A stretch of DNA of 6,574 nt from NCBI GenBank assembly GCA_964514175.1, contig CAZEPQ010000112.1, forward strand, positions 1 to 6,574, read 5' to 3'. The position numbers were made by a program, and so were the translations under genes. Numbering within the stretch: the first letter of the stretch is position 1; the number at the start of each line of letters is the position of its first letter. This DNA comes from HGM13006 sp964514175. Lineage in GTDB: Bacteria > Bacillota > Clostridia > Oscillospirales > Oscillospiraceae. This document shows, in pieces, positions 1 through 6,200 of the stretch. A model generated the notes under the pieces. It was given only the letters and a program-made list of their open reading frames with translations, searched no databases and was not told the DNA's origin.

Positions 1-1453
1 GCAAGCCCCGCCACTCCGCGTGCCCATCCAGAATAGCCTTGTGAATATGGCAGCGAGGGATAAACTGTTTGGGCGCAGGCAACTGCTTATACAGGTTGAT
101 CAGCTCAGGAGCCCGCTGCTTCTGTGCCTCCGTCAACTGGAACCGTCCCGAAATGTTGATATGAGGCTCCACATCCCCATCCACGGGACGCAGCGGATCG
201 GCAATTGCAGTGATCTTCGGCACAAATTTGCCCTGATAAGGTACGGGGTAATCCTTGTTCCAAAGATTCCACTCGATCATCTTTGCCTGATGCACACCGG
301 GCTTACCCAGGCCCCGCATGCCCAACAGCATGACCTCCAGACGGGCAGGCTCCGAGGAATAAGGGCCCCGGATATAGCAGCCGCCGTTGCCATGGATGAT
401 GGAGGCGGTCTTCTTGGCCCAGTCTCGTGCCAGAGCCTTGATGGTCCACTCCTTCACGCCGCACTTTTCGCTGGCCCAGGCAGGGGTCTTGGGAATGCCG
501 TCCTCGCGGCCCAGCACATAGTCCTCAAACTTATCGAAGCCGTAGGCGTGCTTTTCAATGTATTCTTTATCATAGGTACCTTCTGTGATCCAGATATAAG
601 CGATGGCAAGCTGCAGCGCCGCATCGGTATTGGGCAGAATAGGGATCCACTTGTCCGCATGGACAGCGGCGCCGTAGTTCAGATCCGGGCAAACATAGAC
701 GCTCTTGAGGCCAATCTCAGAGAGCCAGTAGCAAAGCCGTGAAGGCATATGGCTCACCACACCAAGGGGGGTGGTCTCAGGATCGCAGCCCCAGAACAGC
801 AGCAGGTCAGAGTTCTTGGCAATGTCCGGGTACAGATTGGCCTGAGGCGCCATTTCGCCCACAGGCTCACAGCCCCAGACATACTTCGCACCCCAGAACC
901 AGCCCTCCCACGAGTCCATATTCCGCATCTGCAACGTATATCCACCCATAAGGCTCAGGAGGCGGTTAGGGCAGCCATGGCTGGGCGCCACGTTCTTTCC
1001 CTCGCCGTGCATGTCCGCCTGACACAGCACCGCCTCAGGGCCGTACTGTGCTTTCATGCGCTTCAATTCCTTGGCCACGATCTCCGTAGCCTCATCCCAG
1101 GAAATACGGACATACTTGCTCTTGCCTCGATTCTGAGGGTTCCGCTCTCCATCCGGATCCCAGTCCACCCGCTTGAGGGGATACTTCACCCGGTTGGGCG
1201 AATAGACACGGGCCTTGTACCCAAGGCCGAAGGGCGTAATGGTGACCTTCTCCGGTGCGGAAAAGGTGCTGCCTCTGGCCTCGATTTTCCAGGGGTTGCA
1301 GTATTTATCGATGTATTCCTTATCATAGTGATAGGGACGGATTCTTGTGATTTTGCCGTCGTTGGAGTCCACAAAGCAGGGCGCACCGCTCTCCGGTCCC
1401 ATAAGGCTGCTGGAAATGATATTGGTATCATCAGGAACAAATTTATTTTTCAT
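1..1453 (-). CDS. Molybdopterin oxidoreductase, pyrogallol transhydroxylase large-subunit-like (C-terminus outside window)
   Basis: Translating the minus strand from ATG at 1453 gives 484 uninterrupted residues that leave the window at position 1; family members are roughly 850-900 residues, so about half is seen. It belongs to the DMSO reductase superfamily (bis-molybdopterin guanine dinucleotide enzymes). Segments KIEARG (56-61), DPDGERNPQ (99-107), ISWDEAT (117-123), DSWEGW (180-185), DPET (224-227), YDKEYI (294-299), DYVLG (311-315) and GKPG (383-386) match, from memory, the Pelobacter acidigallici transhydroxylase alpha subunit. That enzyme converts pyrogallol to phloroglucinol without net redox change. 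Asp180-Ser181 correspond to its Asp174-Ser175 (Ser is the Mo ligand) and His149 to catalytic His144. There is no N-terminal Cys motif for a 4Fe-4S cluster and no Tat signal, as in that cytoplasmic enzyme, whose clusters sit in a separate small subunit. A small-subunit gene is not in the window. The active-site Trp354 region differs (GGCY at 357-360), so the substrate may differ. Start is supported by a ribosome binding site. The family call is solid; the reaction is inferred. Confidence 0.88.
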   Translation of the reverse strand, partial: MKNKFVPDDTNIISSSLMGPESGAPCFVDSNDGKITRIRPYHYDKEYIDKYCNPWKIEARGSTFSAPEKVTITPFGLGYKARVYSPNRVKYPLKRVDWDPDGERNPQNRGKSKYVRISWDEATEIVAKELKRMKAQYGPEAVLCQADMHGEGKNVAPSHGCPNRLLSLMGGYTLQMRNMDSWEGWFWGAKYVWGCEPVGEMAPQANLYPDIAKNSDLLLFWGCDPETTPLGVVSHMPSRLCYWLSEIGLKSVYVCPDLNYGAAVHADKWIPILPNTDAALQLAIAYIWITEGTYDKEYIEKHAYGFDKFEDYVLGREDGIPKTPAWASEKCGVKEWTIKALARDWAKKTASIIHGNGGCYIRGPYSSEPARLEVMLLGMRGLGKPGVHQAKMIEWNLWNKDYPVPYQGKFVPKITAIADPLRPVDGDVEPHINISGRFQLTEAQKQRAPELINLYKQLPAPKQFIPRCHIHKAILDGHAEWRGL

Positions 1454-1458
1454 AGAAA

Positions 1459-1468
1459 CTCCCCCTTT
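1459..1468 (-). promoter_or_regulatory. Ribosome binding site of the transhydroxylase-like gene
   Basis: Read on the minus strand, AAAGGGGGAG lies five bases before the ATG at 1453. This is a strong purine-rich Shine-Dalgarno-type sequence and fixes the start codon; no alternative in-frame start upstream has comparable support. Confidence 0.75.
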
Positions 1469-1497
1469 CGGGAAATATCTGATCATATACCGACTAT

Positions 1498-1526
1498 ATT
1501 ATATACAATATGGCGATAAATCGGAA
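1498..1526 (-). promoter_or_regulatory. Putative sigma-A promoter of the transhydroxylase-like gene
   Basis: On the minus strand a perfect -10 hexamer TATAAT (1503-1498) stands in an AT-rich stretch. A weak -35 TTCCGA (1526-1521) lies 17 bases upstream. Transcription would begin near 1490, giving a leader of about 37 bases. The poor -35 suggests that an activator may be needed; a perfect dyad lies just upstream at 1538-1572. It is called by consensus matching only. Confidence 0.55.
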
Positions 1527-1530
1527 ACAC

Positions 1531-1572
1531 GGAAAAGCAAAACGGTCACAACGAATCGTTGTGACCGTTTTG
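1531..1572 (-). terminator. Rho-independent terminator of the zinc-ribbon/Big_2 gene
   Basis: About 20 bases after the stop codon at 1592, a dyad with 17-base arms (1538-1554 and 1556-1572) is centred on a single base at 1555. As RNA it forms a stem of 15-16 pairs with a 3-5 base loop, core CGGTCACAAC against GTTGTGACCG. On the minus strand it ends in TTTTGCTTTTCC, a U-rich tract, so it terminates leftward transcription. The right arm also ends in TTTT on the plus strand, so weak bidirectional action is possible, though no rightward gene enters it here. It insulates the transhydroxylase-like gene from its upstream neighbour. Confidence 0.85.
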
Positions 1573-1591
1573 ATGGTTACAAGAATTTGTT

Positions 1592-3070
1592 TTATCCGGT
1601 AATATGTACCCGGACGATGCACTCGAAGTCATCCTCGCCAACGGAGGTGGTGATCTTACAGGTACCATCAGCAACGGCGGTAACAACGCCCTTGCTGTCT
1701 ACGGTGGCAACATCGCTGTCGCTGGATTCCCACTTGAACTCAGGCAGCTCGTTATCCAGAATGGACTTCAGGCTCAACTGGAAGTACTCGCCCTTACGGG
1801 TCAGGGTAACGTCCTCGTAGTTGATGACATATTCGGAATCATCCGGGTTCACGCCCTTATTGCCGGTAACGTTAACGCAGCGGACAATACAGGATGCGGT
1901 ATAATCGCCAATGGATGCACTGATAACCACGGTGCCGTCTGCAACAGCGGTAACCAGGCCCTCTTCATTTACAGTGGCTACAGCAGGATCGGAGCTTTCC
2001 CACACGGTGGCAGCAACCTGCTCGTCGGTCAGGTCATAGTCGATCCGCATCTGGACCTCCTGGCCCTCGTGATCCATGGTAATATCGCTGTAGTTCATAT
2101 CCAGCACGGTGCTGGGAACAGAGAAGGAGCAGATTACCTCCACAGACACCTCAAGACCGCCGCAGCTACCGGTAATGGTACAGCTACCGCCCCGGCGGGC
2201 TGTAATTACGCCGGCATTATTGACCGTTGCGATGGTATCATCGCTGCTCTCCCAAACAATATCCCACTGAGCATCCTCAGGAGAAATGACATAGACGATT
2301 TCAGCCGTGTCGCCCCGAGCCGTAAAGGTCATGGAATTGGCACCGGTAATATTGAACTTGGTGACCTGAACGCCATCCTCTTCCACAGATTCTTCCTCAG
2401 CAAGCTCAGGCGTCAGGACCTCGTCTTCCTGGCCTTCTTCTGCCACAGGTGCCTCCACAGCAGGTTCCTCCACCACAGACTCTTCAACAACGGAGGCTTC
2501 AGCCACGGGTGCTTCCTCGACTACAGGCGCAGAGGGCAGTTCCTCAGTGCCAATAGTCTCCTCCACGGTAGAAGTCTGGGTCTGCAGCAGCTGATCATCA
2601 GAGAGAAGTTCGAAAAAGCCCATCCGATACAACATAAAGACAGCCGCACCGGCCACCAGCAGCAGTGCAATGAGAATGCCTACAATAATGGCAACAATGG
2701 TAGAGCCGCCGCCCTTCTTTTTCTTCTTCTTTTTCTTCTTTGCAGAAGCCTTTTTTGCGTTGTTCTGCTTCGGAGTATCTTCCTGGGTCAGTTTTATGGC
2801 TGCTCCGACTTGGGAACCTTTTGCAGCACCATCATCCCCTGCAGATTCAGCAGCTTCCTCATCCAAGACCACGTCCTCGATCTGCGGCAGCTCCATTCCC
2901 TCATCGGCCCCCACTTCGGATCCTTCATTCTGAATCTCATCCAGAGCAAAGCTAAGCTCGCTGAGTACTGTCTTTAATGCGTCATCATCATACTGCTGTC
3001 TTCCACAGCCCGGGCAAACATCTGCTCCATCAGGAATCATGTTGCCGCAATTTTCGCAAATCTTGCTCAT
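1592..3070 (-). CDS. Zinc-ribbon, single-pass membrane protein with three extracellular Big_2-like domains
   Basis: The 492-residue protein opens with a rubredoxin-type zinc ribbon, CENCG at 5-9 and CPGCG at 19-23 (Cys5, 8, 19, 22). An acidic, mostly disordered linker follows (about 30-105), then a Lys-rich patch with nine consecutive lysines (111-119) and a hydrophobic helix at about 124-148. By the positive-inside rule the ribbon is cytoplasmic and the C-terminus is outside. Next come a Pro/Val/Glu stalk (about 180-232) and three bacterial Ig-like domains (about 234-315, 317-400, 413-492). Each domain carries a Big_2 signature: WESSDDTIATVNNAGVITA at 273-291, WESSDPAVATVNEEGLVTAV at 357-376, WESSDSDVATVDSKGVVTAV at 447-466. 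There is no signal peptide, sortase motif or enzymatic domain. Big_2 domains commonly serve in cell-surface adhesion or as structural spacers; the cytoplasmic ribbon suggests a protein or nucleic-acid contact. It is divergent from the kinase gene, so a joint role is inferred, not shown. Function unknown. Confidence 0.93.
   Translation of the reverse strand: MSKICENCGNMIPDGADVCPGCGRQQYDDDALKTVLSELSFALDEIQNEGSEVGADEGMELPQIEDVVLDEEAAESAGDDGAAKGSQVGAAIKLTQEDTPKQNNAKKASAKKKKKKKKKGGGSTIVAIIVGILIALLLVAGAAVFMLYRMGFFELLSDDQLLQTQTSTVEETIGTEELPSAPVVEEAPVAEASVVEESVVEEPAVEAPVAEEGQEDEVLTPELAEEESVEEDGVQVTKFNITGANSMTFTARGDTAEIVYVISPEDAQWDIVWESSDDTIATVNNAGVITARRGGSCTITGSCGGLEVSVEVICSFSVPSTVLDMNYSDITMDHEGQEVQMRIDYDLTDEQVAATVWESSDPAVATVNEEGLVTAVADGTVVISASIGDYTASCIVRCVNVTGNKGVNPDDSEYVINYEDVTLTRKGEYFQLSLKSILDNELPEFKWESSDSDVATVDSKGVVTAVADGTCKITTSVGEDDFECIVRVHITG
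1595..2371 (-). repeat. Three tandem Big_2-like domains
   Basis: Three diverged copies of about 80 residues lie at 2371-2126, 2122-1871 and 1834-1595. All share the block WESSD..(I/V)ATV....G(V/L)(V/I)TA followed by G(S/T)..I. The second and third are closest, both containing LVTAVADGT or VVTAVADGT, which points to a relatively recent duplication of those two. Unlike many Big_2 domains they contain several cysteines (297, 303, 314, 394, 398, 471, 484), which could form disulphides outside the cell. Confidence 0.8.
2714..2740 (-). repeat. Purine-rich tract encoding nine lysines before the membrane helix
   Basis: Nine consecutive AAG/AAA codons (AAG AAG AAA AAG AAG AAG AAA AAG AAG) encode Lys111-119 just before the transmembrane helix. 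The strand asymmetry is complete: all purine on the coding strand. The charge anchors the helix with its N-terminus inside. The low-complexity run may vary in length by whole codons through slippage without breaking the frame. Confidence 0.8.
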
Positions 3071-3075
3071 AACGT

Positions 3076-3081
3076 TCCTCC
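3076..3081 (-). promoter_or_regulatory. Ribosome binding site of the zinc-ribbon gene
   Basis: GGAGGA on the minus strand lies five bases before the ATG at 3070, a near-consensus Shine-Dalgarno sequence that fixes this start. Confidence 0.8.
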
Positions 3082-3132
3082 AAATGTCCTATATTTCACT
3101 TTCAAATTTTCAGAAATTCGAATTACCATAAC

Positions 3133-3161
3133 ATCATACCACAACTTTCTACAAAATCCAA
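3133..3161 (-). promoter_or_regulatory. Putative promoter of the zinc-ribbon gene
   Basis: On the minus strand a -10 TATGAT (3138-3133; five of six consensus) follows a -35 TTGGAT (3161-3156) with a 17-base spacer. Transcription would start near 3126, leaving a leader of about 55 bases. It sits back to back with the kinase promoter, with about 21 bases between the two -35 elements. It is called by consensus matching only. Confidence 0.5.
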
Positions 3162-3182
3162 TGGTTTATATCATCAATGTTG

Positions 3183-3211
3183 TTGCTTTTTTGAAAAAAA
3201 TAACGTAGAAT
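3183..3211 (+). promoter_or_regulatory. Putative promoter of the kinase gene, with tandem TAGAA repeat at the -10
   Basis: TTGCTT (3183-3188) and TAGAAT (3206-3211) are separated by exactly 17 bases; the -10 matches five of six consensus bases. The TAGAA unit is repeated three times (3206-3221), so two more TAGAAT hexamers follow at 5-base steps; an alternative -35, TTGAAA at 3191-3196, is 14 and 19 bases from these. The likely start is near 3218, giving a leader of about 78 bases. Confidence 0.5.
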
Positions 3212-3232
3212 AGAATAGAATCCGTGAATACT

Positions 3233-3264
3233 GCGCTGCTGGAGCCTCCCCGGCTCAGCCGCGT
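3233..3264 (+). promoter_or_regulatory. GC-rich leader hairpin that could mask the kinase ribosome binding site
   Basis: In the presumed 5' leader, GAGCC (3242-3246) and GGCTC (3252-3256) close a TCCCC loop. The stem continues with GCT/AGC (3238-3240 and 3257-3259) past a bulged G at 3241, then CGC/GCG (3234-3236 and 3261-3263) past one mismatch. The segment CCTCCC (3245-3250), in and next to the loop, is the exact complement of the ribosome binding site GGGAGG (3283-3288). An alternative pairing or loop-SD contact could therefore block translation. No U-tract follows, so it is not a terminator. It matches no riboswitch class I recognise; the structure was drawn by eye. Confidence 0.45.
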
Positions 3265-3282
3265 AAATTGATATCCCCAATT

Positions 3283-3288
3283 GGGAGG
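3283..3288 (+). promoter_or_regulatory. Ribosome binding site that sets the kinase start at 3296
   Basis: GGGAGG lies seven bases before ATG at 3296. The reading frame also extends to TTG at 3281, but that codon overlaps the Shine-Dalgarno sequence itself and has none of its own, so ATG 3296 is preferred. The site lies partly in the 10-base palindrome CCCAATTGGG (3276-3285), which may add local structure. Confidence 0.8.
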
Positions 3289-3295
3289 TTATATA

Positions 3296-6200
3296 ATGAT
3301 CGATCCGAAACAAATTACCCCACTTCTCAGCAACATGACTGTGGACGGCAAACTGGGCAAAGGCCCCAACGGCGAGGTATACCTTGTTACCCGCCGCACG
3401 GATAACAAGCAGTTGGCGCTGAAGCATCTGGCTATCCCCGCTTCTGAGTCTCAGACCAAGGCACTGCTCTATTCCGGCGCTGTAAAGACCGAGGCTCAGG
3501 CACAGCGCTATTACAGCGCTCTTGTGCAGGAGCTGAAGGCCGAGCTGCTCCTTTTGAACAATGTGAAAAATGCCGCCAACCTTCTGAAGTTCCGGGGCTA
3601 TCAAGTGGACCAGAAGTATATCGGCGCCGGTTACGATGTATACCTGCTGGCCGATTACTATCCCAACCTGACCGAGGCCATTCAGAAGCAGCCTTTGACC
3701 AAGCTGCAGGCCCTGAATCTTGCCATTGACCTGTGTTCCGCATTGGAACAGCTTCGCGCCGTAGGCCTTGTTCACAAAGATGTACATCCCAGAAACATCC
3801 ACCTGAACAACGCCGGACAGTACATGATCGGTGACATGGGCGTTGCCCCGCTCTCCGATCTTCAGTACGGTTCCATGCCGGATGCCATGATTACCGAGTA
3901 TACAGCTCCCGAGCTTCTCGACGGCAGTGCTACACTCAACGCCACCATGGACATCTACAGCATCGGTCTTGTTCTCTACGAAATCTATAATGGCGGTGTT
4001 CTCCCCCGGAATTCCAAGGGACAGTTCCGCCGCAAGGCTGACAAGCCTCTGGATGCACCGGAATTTGCCGATGTGGCTATGTCCGAGATCATCCTCAAGG
4101 CCTGCGCCTTTGATCCCGATGCCCGTTATCAGTCTCCTTCTGACATGAAGCAGGCCCTGGTTCTTTACATGCAGCGGGGCGACGCCTCCGATGAATTTCT
4201 GGTTCCTCAGCCCGAGCCGGAGCCGGAACCCGAGGCCGAATCCCAGGACACCGAAAAAACCATTGTTGTGGACGCTGCCGCCATTGCAGCCGCAGTTGCC
4301 GCCGAAACCGCGGAATCTGCTGATGCCGCAGAAGGTGCCGAGGCAGAAATCCTGCCCGCAGTAGAAATCCAAGAGGCTGCCGAGAAGGCTCCTGTCCGCA
4401 GTCTCAACGATCTGGGCGAAGACGAGCTGCTGCTCCCCACCAACGGCGAGATATCTGTGGAAGAGTTTATGGCAAACCTCCGCAAGAATACTGGCATTGA
4501 GGTATTCAGCATGGACAGCGAAGGCAACATGTCCACCGTCCCCGGCTACGAGACCGAAGAGACTCTGCCTGAGGACACCGAATATGTGGCCTCCGCAGAC
4601 AACCGTCTGGATATTCTGAGGGGGCTGGAAGAGATCGAACGTGCCACCGAGGAGATGGAAATGCTGACGGAAGCCGCCGTCCAGGAATCCGCAGCGGCTG
4701 AGGCTCCCGAAACCTCTCTGGAGAATGCCGCAGACGAGATCGCCGCAGCACTGCAGGGTATTGTCGGTACCGACGTCCCCCAGGCTGAAGCAGCCCCCAC
4801 CCCCGAGATTCCTGTGGACGAACCTGAATCTGCCCCCGAGGCAGAAGACGAGGAAGAAGAGATTCCTGCCGCCAGATCCCGTCGCCGTCAGAACCGCCGG
4901 GCTAAGAAGAATGACGATGTGAACGTCTACGATGACGGTTACGAGGATGATGAATACGAAGACGACGAGGATGACGAGTACGAAGAAAAGGGAAGCACCT
5001 GGAAAAAGGTACTGATCACCATCATTGTACTCCTGGTACTGGCAGGCGGCAGCTTTGCTCTGTACACCTTTAAGACTGATACCATCAACAATATGACATC
5101 TCAGGTCATGTCCTCCACTTCCATCACCATTGTGTCCGACAGTAAGAACGACTCCGCTATGGAGGTTATTTGCTCCACCGCTGCCGGAGAAGTGGCCCGT
5201 GCTCCCTATACCGAAAGCGGCGCCACCTTCACCGACCTGAGTCCCAACACCACCTATACCTTCACCATGGCTTCCACGGACAGCAAGTTCCTCTTGGGCA
5301 GCAAGTCCATCCAAGCCAAGACCAACGAGATGACCAACCTGGGCGGCTTCGCCCCATCCAGCCTGTCCGCCGTTTCCGCCACCCTGGCGCTCAGCGGCAC
5401 CGGTCCCGTGCCTGATACCTGGATCGTAACGCTGACCTCCGACTCCGGAGAAAACATCACCGTGGAATCCGAGGATATTCCCATTGTGGTAGAGGGCCTG
5501 ACCCCCGAGACCACCTACACCGCCACCATCGCAAGGGGCGACGGTGACCTGTTGGGCGGCACCACCCAGTGTAGCTTCACCACCATGGAATACACCGACC
5601 TGGCAGCCTTTGAAGCCACTGAGATCGCCACCGAAAGCATCTCCCTGGCCTGGTCCTATTCCGGCACTGTTCCCGATGCCTGGACTGTCACCTGCGAAGG
5701 CACCGACGGCACCACCACCTCCCAGGACGTGGCCGGTACCGAATGCACGCTGGACGGTCTGGTCTCCGGCGAAACCTATACCATCAGCCTGAGCTGTCCT
5801 TCTTTGAAGGCCACCGAGCTTTCCACCATCTCCGTAACCATCCCCTCCGTAACCGTTACCGGCATTACCGGCACTGCCAACGAGGATGGCGCCATTGAGA
5901 TCCAGTGGGAATACACCAGCGACATCGAACCTGAAAGCTGGAACGTCTCCTATGCTTATGTGACCTCCTCCGGCGATGAGATTACCCCCACCACCGTTAC
6001 CTCTGACAGCCCCAGCGTTGTGCTTGAGGATCTGCTCCCCAACACCACCTATAAGGTCACCGTGGTTGGCGCTGATGATTATGCTGTGGGCGGCGAAACT
6101 GAGACCACCTGCCAGAGCGGCGATGCGGAGGACTTCACCGACTACGGTTGCACCAATCCTGAATTGACCCTCTATGTAACCGAGGATAACACTGACGGTC

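Noticed and set aside
20..1519. Two rightward open frames of about 240 and 256 codons opposite the molybdenum enzyme
   Set aside because: They are in register with the minus-strand gene and separated only by its single TCA codon. The minus-strand translation matches a known enzyme family throughout.
1604..2977. A 457-codon open frame antisense to the zinc-ribbon gene
   Set aside because: The same register effect applies. The translation is low-complexity and featureless, and the sense protein has clear zinc-ribbon and Big_2 motifs.
3281..3295. TTG at 3281 as the kinase start
   Set aside because: The codon overlaps the Shine-Dalgarno sequence that serves ATG 3296 and has no ribosome binding site of its own.
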